DNA of 6,335 bases from Gemmatimonadales bacterium UBA4718 (GCA_002404375.1 DHJO01000031.1:14895-21229); one strand, 5' to 3'. Positions 1 to 5,086 are shown, counted from the first letter of the stretch. Notes: generated by a model from the sequence alone, not told the origin. Program-made: numbers and translations.

Positions 1-125
1 ACGAACGCGAGAAGGAGGCCGCCGACCACGAGGACCGCTGCGTAGGGAACCCTTAGTCGCTCGGCGACTAGGCGCAGCCCCGCGGAGACAGCGAGGAGAA
101 GCAGAACGAGCTCGAGGGCGGCCAT
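1..125 (-). CDS. Partial N-terminus of a CPA1-type Na+/H+ antiporter
   Basis: The ATG at 125-123 opens a minus-strand frame that runs off the window start, giving 41 complete codons. It begins MAALELVLLLLAVSAG and continues with RLVAERLRVPYAAVLVVGG and LLLAFV. This is a hydrophobic helix, a short basic loop with the pattern (L)AERLRVPY, and a second glycine-rich helix. That arrangement is typical of the first two membrane segments of NhaP/CPA1 cation:proton antiporters, which exchange Na+ or K+ for H+ across the inner membrane and help hold internal pH. No clear Shine-Dalgarno precedes the ATG. The gene lies 90 bases downstream of the di-haem peroxidase on the same strand, so co-transcription is possible but unproven. 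The ion-binding residues lie outside the window, so the family call rests on the N-terminus alone. Another polytopic transporter remains possible. Confidence 0.6.
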   Translation of the reverse strand, partial: MAALELVLLLLAVSAGLRLVAERLRVPYAAVLVVGGLLLAF

Positions 126-215
126 GGCTGGTTCAATCGACAGCCGAACGGTGCCGGGTGTCAAGCCAGATCAGAGCCCTTTGGCAATCAGTACGAGCTG
201 TCGTGCTCCCGCGGA

Positions 216-1550
216 TTAGCGACCGGGCGGCTTGGGCTGAACAGGTTTCGGACCAAAAGCTCTCACCGAGTCGCGCTGGGGCCGCGACGTCCGTGAGAGC
301 TGGCGTTGACGGGCAAGCTCCCTGGCTCCCAGCTCCTTGTACCTCGGGCTCGTGAGTGACGCCATCAGCGCTACGAAGTCGTCGATTTCGGTTTCGTGGA
401 GTGCGAGCGGCTGGATTTCCGTTGACAGATAAGGATCGCGCGTTCCAGCGCCTTTGTTGTAGTGGTCCATGACGTCCCAAAGTGTCGCAGCCGAGCCGTC
501 GTGAAAATAGGGCGCCGTCACCATCACGTTGCGCAGATCCGGTGTCTTGAACGACGCAATGTCGGAATCGGCCCTCGTGATCAGGAATCGTCCCAGGGCG
601 GACATCGGCGAGAGTATAGCAGCCTGGTCGATGGCGATGGTGTCGCCCTTGGCGATGGCCTGCTCGGCCTGTCGCGCCAGCGGCACGACGTTGTGGCGCA
701 CGATGAGGACACCGATGTTGTGAAATTGGTCGTCGGTGAATCTCGTGGGCCGAGTTGTCGTGTCCGCGAATAGGTGGCATAGGTTGCAGCGTCCCCGCGT
801 CTTGAATAACACCCAGCCGCGCTTGGCTGATGCGCTGATCGCGCTCGAGTCCCCCGCCATGTAGTGATCGAATGGGGAATCGAAGCTGAACTGCGACCGT
901 TCATAGGAGGCAATGGCGCGCACCAGATCTGTCGGGTTTGGCTGACGGGTGAACACGCGGATGAAACTGGCTCGGTACTCCGGGATAGCCGCGATGCGCG
1001 CCACGGCGGAGTCGAGATTCGGCTGTCCCATCTCGACGGGATTCACTATTGGCAGTCCAACCTGTTGCTCAAGCGTAGTTGCACGCCCGTCCCAGAACTG
1101 CATCTGGTTGTAGAGCGCGTTCAGCACCGTCGGTGAGTTGCGTTGGCCGAGACGGTTGAGGATGCCGACGGCTACCGGTCTCCCGTCGGTGAACGCGAGC
1201 CGTGGATCGTGGCAGCTTGCGCACGCGACGGTTCCGTTTGCCGACAGGCGCCTATCGAAGAACAACTTCTCGCCGAGCCCGATCTTCTGCGGCGTCTGTG
1301 GATTGTCCTTCGGTATGACCGAGTCGGTTAGAGCGAGCGGGACACCGACTTGATGGAGCGACTTCGGCCGAGCCAGAGAATCGTCCGGCGGAATTGGCTC
1401 TAGCGGCTGCGAGCTTACCGCGAATGCGCTCGCTCCGGTCGTATCAGATTTCGCTTGTGATTGGCCGCCGCGCTCCCCGCATGCGAGAACGACTGCGGCG
1501 CCTCCCGCCGCGAAAATGAGCCAGCTGCCTGCCTCCCTCGCGAGCATCAT
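216..1550 (-). CDS. Lipoprotein di-haem cytochrome c peroxidase (CcpA/MauG superfamily)
   Basis: This 444-residue protein has a signal peptide ending in VVLAC, so Cys24 is a likely lipidation site anchoring it outside the inner membrane. Two haem c sites are visible: C110-A-S-C-H114 (N-terminal, peroxidatic) and C255-N-L-C-H259 (C-terminal, electron-transfer). Family landmarks also present are QFWDGRA (Trp153, the inter-haem Trp), Gln162/163, Glu173 in NPVEMG (the distal Glu), FHNIG at 276-280, and TAPYFHDG with His350. The classic family reduces H2O2 with electrons from small periplasmic donors; MauG relatives oxidise protein substrates instead. Counting 14 residues from His350 gives Tyr364, where classical CcpA enzymes place the Met ligand of the electron-transfer haem; MauG also uses Tyr. 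No His aligns with the distal His71 of Pseudomonas CcpA. The last ~35 residues form an Arg/Pro-rich tail (FGPKPVQPKPPGR end). Two adjacent ATG codons are possible starts, and the ribosome binding site is weak. Confidence 0.92.
   Translation of the reverse strand: MMLAREAGSWLIFAAGGAAVVLACGERGGQSQAKSDTTGASAFAVSSQPLEPIPPDDSLARPKSLHQVGVPLALTDSVIPKDNPQTPQKIGLGEKLFFDRRLSANGTVACASCHDPRLAFTDGRPVAVGILNRLGQRNSPTVLNALYNQMQFWDGRATTLEQQVGLPIVNPVEMGQPNLDSAVARIAAIPEYRASFIRVFTRQPNPTDLVRAIASYERSQFSFDSPFDHYMAGDSSAISASAKRGWVLFKTRGRCNLCHLFADTTTRPTRFTDDQFHNIGVLIVRHNVVPLARQAEQAIAKGDTIAIDQAAILSPMSALGRFLITRADSDIASFKTPDLRNVMVTAPYFHDGSAATLWDVMDHYNKGAGTRDPYLSTEIQPLALHETEIDDFVALMASLTSPRYKELGARELARQRQLSRTSRPQRDSVRAFGPKPVQPKPPGR
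228..259. repeat. 32-base repeat, copy A (inside the peroxidase C-terminal tail)
   Basis: This segment encodes the FGPKPVQPK stretch near the end of the peroxidase on the minus strand. By hand alignment without gaps, 25 of 32 bases match 1667-1698, including a 12-base identical core (GCTTGGGCTGAA). The second copy is in non-coding DNA beyond the gene's 5' end, in the same orientation. Confidence 0.55.
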
Positions 1551-1666
1551 GCGACGGATCTCGAACCGCCATGTGCGTTGAGCCGTGGAAGAAGCTGCAA
1601 TCGCTATACCACCTGAGCCGTCGCGATCACCGTTATTGGCGGATCGAAACCGCAGATCGATAGCAG

Positions 1667-1698
1667 CCGCTTGGGCTGAATCGGCTTGGAACCAAACG
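1667..1698. repeat. 32-base repeat, copy B (non-coding relic of the peroxidase tail)
   Basis: Read on the minus strand, this copy gives AFGSKPIQPKRLL, against AFGPKPVQPKPPG in the peroxidase. The amino-acid differences inside the shared core are Pro/Ser and Val/Ile. That suggests both copies descend from a translated C-terminal tail. Upstream of the copy the frame is open only back to a stop near 1763, and no haem-binding motif is visible there. It is therefore at best a short relic. Confidence 0.45.
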
Positions 1699-1715
1699 CC
1701 ACCAGCAAGTGTGCC

Positions 1716-1855
1716 GTGGTTCCGGGCTGGCGGACGGGGCGCTGGTCGCTGCCGTTGGTTCGCAGCTACTCACCGACGGGCAGACGGCGCGTGTCGCTTC
1801 AACCACAGATTCGACGGGAGTCAAGGCGGTTGCTCCTGCGAAGCCGGGCAAATGA
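1716..1855 (+). pseudogene. Relic of the C-terminus of an RND efflux adaptor (membrane fusion protein)
   Basis: From 1721 one plus-strand frame reads SGLADGALVAAVGSQLL then TDGQTARVAS, and ends in an Ala/Pro/Lys-rich tail (KAVAPAKPGK) with a TGA at 1853-1855. The pattern SGL-x-x-G-x-x-V-x-x-x-G-x-QLL-x-DGQ-x-x-RV is the usual last beta-structure of AcrA/MdtA-type periplasmic adaptors of RND efflux pumps. Going upstream, the frame loses the family pattern. The bases at 1716-1721 would read VVSGL if one base were restored, which suggests a frameshift or junction there. No start codon or ribosome binding site supports translation. An alternative is chance similarity in an open GC-rich frame. I base the call on the motif and on the tail plus stop looking like a real protein end. 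Confidence 0.45.
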
Positions 1856-1944
1856 TGGGCGCATACCCATACCATTGGGCGGCCCTGATAAAACGAGGTG
1901 CGAACCTACTCATGATTGCGACGTTCGTCGTTTCGATGCGGTGA
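1852..1944 (+). pseudogene. Possible truncated start of an RND permease
   Basis: An ATG at 1852-1854 overlaps the TGA of the adaptor relic (ATGA arrangement), the usual junction in adaptor-permease operons. The 30-codon frame includes HWAALIKRGANLLMIATFVV, a basic segment followed by a hydrophobic segment, then stops at TGA 1942-1944. RND permeases start with a short amphipathic piece and then the first membrane helix, so the shape fits. The fragment is too short to be sure, and most of the confidence comes from its position next to the adaptor relic. Confidence 0.28.
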
Positions 1945-1969
1945 TCCCATTTCTTGGGAGAGCCGTGGC

Positions 1970-2521
1970 TTAGTGTCCGCTTGAGTCTCCGTGACGACTT
2001 GCTTCGAACAGGAACCAGCTGCGTCGCTCGGTCTCGTCCACCCAGACCTCGATCAGACTCGCAGTTGCGATATCACCGTGCTCATCGCAGGCGTTGTGAG
2101 CCTGCCGCAAGCTCGCAACCAGCGTCTTGTTGTCCTCGCGAAGTTCGGCGAGCATGTCCGATGGCTCGACGTACTCCGCATCGTTGTCCGCCAAACGCTG
2201 CGTGCGGGCGATATGACCGATCGACCTGATGGTGAGGCTGCCCAGCTTGCGAACACGTTCCGCAATCGGATCGGTCATCGCGAAGATCTGGTCAGCCTGT
2301 TCATCCAGCAGCAGGTGGTAATCGCGAAAGTGCGGGCCGCTCATGTGCCAGTGGAAGTTCTTGGTCTTGATGTAGAGCGCGAATACATCAGCCAGGATTC
2401 CGTTCATTGCTGCGGTAATGTCTCTCGTTGCGACCGCTTTCAAGTCGGTCGGGGTCGATAGCGGTGCCTCGCGCCTGCGCCTGAGATCCTGCGTCTTCTT
2501 TGGAGCTAGTGTCGTCGACAT
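1970..2521 (-). CDS. dps: Dps-family DNA-binding ferritin (starvation/oxidative stress protection)
   Basis: This 183-residue protein belongs to the Dps/miniferritin family. These form 12-subunit shells that oxidise Fe2+ with H2O2, store the iron and in many cases coat DNA. All five residues of the inter-subunit ferroxidase site align with E. coli Dps by spacing: His57 (in FHWHMSG), His69 and Asp73 (in YHLLLDEQ), and Asp84 and Glu88 (in DPIAE). The first ~20 residues (APKKTQDLRRRREAP) are strongly basic, as in Dps proteins that bind DNA through a flexible N-tail. I chose the ATG at 2521-2519 because GGGAGGA sits 4 bases upstream. The same frame stays open to 2713, but that extension resembles a receiver domain and is not part of Dps. 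The gene stands alone, divergent from the dehydrogenase at 2898. Confidence 0.93.
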   Translation of the reverse strand: MSTTLAPKKTQDLRRRREAPLSTPTDLKAVATRDITAAMNGILADVFALYIKTKNFHWHMSGPHFRDYHLLLDEQADQIFAMTDPIAERVRKLGSLTIRSIGHIARTQRLADNDAEYVEPSDMLAELREDNKTLVASLRQAHNACDEHGDIATASLIEVWVDETERRSWFLFEASRHGDSSGH

Positions 2522-2525
2522 TGCT

Positions 2526-2532
2526 TCCTCCC
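2526..2532 (-). promoter_or_regulatory. Strong Shine-Dalgarno of dps
   Basis: GGGAGGA on the minus strand lies 4 bases before the ATG at 2521. It decides the Dps start against the 64-codon longer open frame. Confidence 0.8.
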
Positions 2533-2630
2533 TCGGATGAGTACTGAATTGTTTTTTCACCGCTCGTTGCGCAAAGGCGGTGTGGATCGATCGGATTGTG
2601 TCGAAGTGACCGCCGACAGCGGGCGCAGTT

Positions 2631-2642
2631 TGTCGTACGACA
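2631..2642. repeat. 12-bp perfect palindrome TGTCGTACGACA
   Basis: This is a perfect inverted repeat without spacer. It sits at the point where the receiver-domain similarity of the minus-strand stub stops. It could be an operator half-site pair for a dimeric regulator of dps, about 110 bases upstream of its start, or a scar at a rearrangement boundary. Neither is shown by the sequence. Confidence 0.5.
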
Positions 2643-2713
2643 CACAGGGCCTGCTGGTTCGAGGAATCATCGTCGATGACGTAGACGATCTCATTCGTCC
2701 TTGCTTCGATCAT
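2642..2713 (-). pseudogene. Stub of a response-regulator receiver domain
   Basis: Minus-strand codons from the ATG at 2713 read MIEARTNEIVYVIDDD followed by SSNQQAL. The pattern (I)VYVIDDD-x-x-x-x-x-AL is the first beta strand, acidic pocket and start of helix 1 of REC domains, in the style of FixJ-type regulators. The expected continuation, with the phospho-acceptor Asp near residue 55 and the Lys near 105, is absent. After about residue 24 the sequence loses all similarity, though the frame stays open and runs into dps. There is no Shine-Dalgarno. I read it as the leftover 5' end of a deleted regulator gene. Translation as a leader peptide or as an extended Dps is possible but unsupported. 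Confidence 0.55.
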
Positions 2714-2786
2714 ATGATGCAGATACCGGCGATTCGGCGATTCCGCGATCGCGATATCGCACTTTAGTGCGACATACGAACGTTCG
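2709..2786. promoter_or_regulatory. Palindrome-dense candidate operator region
   Basis: Within 78 bases there are four perfect 10-bp palindromes: ATCATATGAT (2709-2718), CGCGATCGCG (2744-2753), GCGATATCGC (2751-2760) and CGAACGTTCG (2777-2786). There is also a 7-bp inverted repeat with a 2-base spacer, TCGCACT-TT-AGTGCGA (2757-2772), and a tandem 8-mer CGGCGATT (2727-2742). The cluster lies 112-190 bases upstream of the dehydrogenase start and over the 5' edge of the receiver stub. A binding region for dimeric regulators is the simplest reading. No known operator consensus was recognised. Confidence 0.35.
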
Positions 2787-2886
2787 ATCTAAGGTTGCCG
2801 GGACGCGGGCCAAGATTCAAGGAGTCACTTGTGGGCGCCCGACGGTTTTGGGCCCGATACTCGCAGGGATGGCAAAAACTCCTGTG

Positions 2887-2891
2887 AAGGA
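2887..2891 (+). promoter_or_regulatory. Shine-Dalgarno of the beta-hydroxyacid dehydrogenase gene
   Basis: AAGGA lies 6 bases before the ATG at 2898. It favours this start over the longer open frame beginning at 2829. Confidence 0.65.
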
Positions 2892-2897
2892 CGGTGT

Positions 2898-3842
2898 ATG
2901 ATGGACATCGGATTCATTGGCCTCGGCACGATGGGTTCGCGGATCGCCGCGAATCTCATCAAGGCCGGCCACAAGGTGCGGGTGTGGAATCGTTCGCGCG
3001 CGCCTGTGGATGCGCTCGCACGCGCGGGCGCCCAGCAAGTTTCGGCCGCGCGCGAGGCGTTCAGTGGCGATGCCGTGTTCTCGATGCTCGCCGACGACGC
3101 CGCGGTACGCGCGGTCATCGATCCGCTGCTCGACGGTGCACCGAAGGGACTGGTGCACGTGAACATGGCCACGATCTCCGTTTCTCTTGCCCGCGATCTT
3201 GCCGCGCGCCACAGGGAGCACGGACTGGCGTACGTCTCCGCTACAGTCTTCGGTCGCCCCGAGCTCGCGGCGTCAGCCAAGCTGACCATCGTTGCTGCCG
3301 GCGAACCAAGCGCGATCGCCCGTGTACAGCCGCTCTTTGACGTGATCGGCCAGCGAACCTGGCCGATGGGAGTCCAGCCGGAGCGGGCGAACGTTGTCAA
3401 GCTCGCCGGGAATTTCATGCTCGGCGCCGCGGTGGAAGGCATGGCCGAGGCCTCGGCATTCGCATCGCGCTACGGAATTGCCCCAGCCGAACTGCTCGAT
3501 GTGCTCACCAACGGCGTTTTTACTGCACCCTCGTACCAGCTGTACGGAGCGGCGATCGCCAACCAACGCTACGAGCCTGCGGGGTTCAAGCTGAAGCTCA
3601 CGTTGAAAGACCTGCGGCTCGTACTCGCGGCCGCCGACGAGGCTGGTGCGCCGATGCCGTTGGCCGACGTAGTGCACGAGAGTCTTCTCGAAGCGGTCGC
3701 ACACGGTGACGGCGAGCGTGATCTCGCGGTGCTGGCCAAGGTGTCGATGCGCCGTGCCGGGGCGGAGGAATCGTCAGGCGTGAAGCCAATCACGCGCGAG
3801 GAGCGTGACGCACCTCCGGCAGGAGGAGAGCAGCGTGCCTGA
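2898..3842 (+). CDS. NAD(P)-dependent oxidoreductase, beta-hydroxyacid dehydrogenase (3-HIBADH/6PGDH-like) family
   Basis: This 314-residue protein has the two-domain plan of 3-hydroxyisobutyrate and related dehydrogenases. The N-terminal Rossmann fold opens with IGFIGLGTMG (GxGxxG at 8-13). Residues VWNRS (29-33), with Arg32 after the second strand, suggest NADP(H) preference. The helical C-terminal domain contains KLAGNFM, with the likely catalytic Lys168 and Asn172, and GFKLKLTLKDL (229-239), the family's cofactor and substrate signature. The usual substrate motif D-A-P-V-S-G-G is replaced by SATVFGRPE (114-122). The substrate therefore cannot be inferred from characterised members; a short hydroxyacid, aldehyde or imine is possible. 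The last ~25 residues are polar and past the fold. The stop overlaps the next gene's start by 8 bases, so the pair is probably translationally coupled. Confidence 0.88.
   Translation: MMDIGFIGLGTMGSRIAANLIKAGHKVRVWNRSRAPVDALARAGAQQVSAAREAFSGDAVFSMLADDAAVRAVIDPLLDGAPKGLVHVNMATISVSLARDLAARHREHGLAYVSATVFGRPELAASAKLTIVAAGEPSAIARVQPLFDVIGQRTWPMGVQPERANVVKLAGNFMLGAAVEGMAEASAFASRYGIAPAELLDVLTNGVFTAPSYQLYGAAIANQRYEPAGFKLKLTLKDLRLVLAAADEAGAPMPLADVVHESLLEAVAHGDGERDLAVLAKVSMRRAGAEESSGVKPITREERDAPPAGGEQRA
3821..3828 (+). promoter_or_regulatory. Shine-Dalgarno selecting a GTG start
   Basis: AGGAGGAG, nearly ideal, lies inside the end of the dehydrogenase gene, 6 bases before GTG 3835-3837. It decides the aldo/keto reductase start against the GTG at 3805 in the same frame. 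Confidence 0.85.
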
Positions 3843-4797
3843 GCAAGCGATCGACGCCATCACTCAATACCGCTCTCTCGGGAAAACCGGGGAACGAGTA
3901 TCTCCGATTGGGCTGGGAGGCTGGCACCTCGGGCTAGCGCATGTAGACGAGCAGCTCGGCTTTCGCATCGTTCGTAGCGCGATCGATCGTGGCGTCACCT
4001 TCATGGACAACTCGTGGGATTACAACGAGGGGGCGAGCGAGATACGAATGGGAAGGGCGCTTCGCGACGGATACCGGGATAGGGCGTTCCTGATGACCAA
4101 GATCGACGGTCGCTCCAAGCGAGAGGCGACCCGACAACTCGAAGAATCGCTACGCCGCTTGCAGACCGATCGGATCGATCTGGTCCAGCATCATGAGGTT
4201 ATCCGCTTCGACGATCCGCATCGAATCTTCCATGCTGAGGGTGCGAACGCCGCGCTATTCGAGGCGCGCAAGGCAGGCAAGGTTCGGTACCTCGGCTTCA
4301 CCGGACACAAGGATCCACGCATCCACCTCCACATGCTCGAGGTCGCGAAAGAAAACGGATTCTCCTTCGACACAGTTCAAATGCCGCTCAACGTCATGGA
4401 TGCGCACTACCGCAGCTTCGAGAAGCTCGTGCTCCCCGAGCTGGTAAAGCAGAACATCGGGGTGCTTGGCATGAAGAGCATGGGCAACGGGATCATCCTG
4501 AAGTCGGGCACAGTGACTGCGGTGGAGTGCCTGCACTACGCGCTGAGTCTGCCAACCTCCGTGGTCATCACCGGGTGCGACAGCATGGAGGTGCTGGATC
4601 AGGCATTGGACGCTGTGCGCACGTTCCGCCCATTGAGCGTGCCGCAAAGGGAGGCGCTTCTCTCCAAAACAAGGGCAGCAGCCGCGCGCGGCGAGTTCGA
4701 GCCGTTCAAGACGAGCTCAATCTTCGATTCGACGGCCAAGCGCCCGGACTGGCTTGGCGAAGAGCCTCAGCGTCTTCGAGACATGATGCCTGCGTAG
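3835..4797 (+). CDS. Aldo/keto reductase
   Basis: This 320-residue (alpha/beta)8-barrel NADPH-dependent reductase acts on carbonyl substrates. The family start YRSLGKTGERVSPIGLGGW (12-30) is present. The catalytic tetrad is complete: Asp58 (FMDNS), Tyr63 (WDYNEG), Lys89 (MTKID) and His120 (DLVQHHE, five residues after Asp115). Later landmarks are GKVRYLGFTGH (148-158), VQMPLNVMD (181-189), GVLGMKSMGNG (209-219) and VVITGCDSMEVLDQAL (243-258). The end, FKTSSIFDSTAKRPDWLG (291-308), recalls a subgroup commonly annotated only as aldo/keto reductase. No signal peptide and no iron-sulfur cysteines are seen, so it is cytoplasmic. It overlaps the dehydrogenase gene by 8 bases, so the two may act on related carbonyl compounds, but the substrate is unknown. 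The stop lies 2 bases from the end of the convergent zinc-finger gene, with no terminator between. Confidence 0.93.
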   Translation: MPEQAIDAITQYRSLGKTGERVSPIGLGGWHLGLAHVDEQLGFRIVRSAIDRGVTFMDNSWDYNEGASEIRMGRALRDGYRDRAFLMTKIDGRSKREATRQLEESLRRLQTDRIDLVQHHEVIRFDDPHRIFHAEGANAALFEARKAGKVRYLGFTGHKDPRIHLHMLEVAKENGFSFDTVQMPLNVMDAHYRSFEKLVLPELVKQNIGVLGMKSMGNGIILKSGTVTAVECLHYALSLPTSVVITGCDSMEVLDQALDAVRTFRPLSVPQREALLSKTRAAAARGEFEPFKTSSIFDSTAKRPDWLGEEPQRLRDMMPA

Positions 4798-4799
4798 GC

Positions 4800-5072
4800 T
4801 CAGTACTCAGCGAATACGTCGTCCGGATAGCAGTACAACCATCGCTCACCCGGCTCCGCCGAAACAATCACCGGATGCCCAGTCGCACGCGCATGCTTGC
4901 TCGCGTGCTTGTTCGGCGAGTCGTCGCAGCACAGCGTCTTGCCGCACTCCTGGCAAGTCCGCAAATGAACCCAGCGCGCGCCAATCTTGACGCACTCTTC
5001 ACACTCGTGGCGCTTCGGCTGTTTGACGGTTTTGATCGCCTGGATGTGAGCGCATGGGGCTGTAGAAGGCAT
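4800..5072 (-). CDS. UBP-type zinc finger protein
   Basis: This 90-residue protein is almost entirely one ZnF-UBP domain. The metal ligands follow the HDAC6/USP5 spacing: Cys7-x-His9, Cys24-x-x-Cys27, Cys40-x-x-Cys43, Cys48/Cys49, His56, His60 and His66. The pocket that reads the free C-terminal Gly-Gly of ubiquitin in eukaryotes has visible counterparts in WVHL (34-37) and ERWLYCY (76-82). Bacterial homologues exist, but their ligand is not known and most hosts lack ubiquitin. The gene starts 14 bases after the DUF6510 stop on the same strand, so it is likely the last gene of the sulfite-oxidase-like operon. The start ATG has a modest GGTGA 6 bases upstream. It is cytoplasmic, with no signal or membrane segment. 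Confidence 0.88.
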   Translation of the reverse strand: MPSTAPCAHIQAIKTVKQPKRHECEECVKIGARWVHLRTCQECGKTLCCDDSPNKHASKHARATGHPVIVSAEPGERWLYCYPDDVFAEY

Positions 5073-5086
5073 GATGAGTCACCAGC

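Larger units (their letters stand above)
1551..1969. other. Gene-free stretch between the peroxidase and Dps, carrying gene relics
   Basis: I find no intact gene in these 419 bases. The frames that stay open have no family signature as whole proteins. The stretch should hold the promoter for the peroxidase, which is transcribed leftward from 1550. A weak minus-strand TATAGC-like box lies near 1603-1608, without a convincing -35 partner. It also carries three apparent relics, listed separately: a copy of the peroxidase tail (1667-1698), an efflux-adaptor C-terminus (1716-1855), and a possible permease start (1852-1944). Just past the Dps stop, a 5-bp hairpin (TCCCA/TGGGA, 1945-1959) has no T-run and is not a convincing terminator. 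Confidence 0.6.
2522..2897. other. Divergent intergenic region between dps and the dehydrogenase
   Basis: These 376 bases separate two divergently read genes and should hold both promoters, but I see no convincing -35/-10 pair for either. A candidate for dps on the minus strand (TTGCGC, 17 bases, CAATTC, about 2541-2569) is poor at -10. The region carries a receiver-domain stub (2642-2713) and an unusual density of palindromes (2631-2642 and 2709-2786), listed separately. Confidence 0.6.

Noticed and set aside
136..164. A perfect TTGACA -35 box (minus strand, 164-159) upstream of the antiporter.
   Set aside because: At 17 bases the -10 candidate is GTCGAT, a poor match. It would also place transcription start almost on the ATG.
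133..780. Long minus-strand open frame overlapping the peroxidase.
   Set aside because: It is Arg/Pro/His-rich with no family motif and lies in another frame of a clear gene; GC-rich codon bias keeps such frames open.
1945..1959. Hairpin after dps (TCCCA/TGGGA) as a terminator.
   Set aside because: The stem is only 5 bp and no T-run follows on the dps strand.
1970..2713. A 247-codon version of Dps starting at 2713.
   Set aside because: The strong Shine-Dalgarno sits before the internal ATG at 2521, and the first ~24 residues of the longer frame look like a receiver domain, not Dps.
2825..3442. Long minus-strand frames antisense to the dehydrogenase.
   Set aside because: Composition is that of a shadow frame. 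The plus strand has the Rossmann motif, catalytic Lys and a ribosome binding site.
3805..3834. Aldo/keto reductase start at GTG 3805.
   Set aside because: It has no ribosome binding site, whereas GTG 3835 has an almost ideal one at the right spacing.
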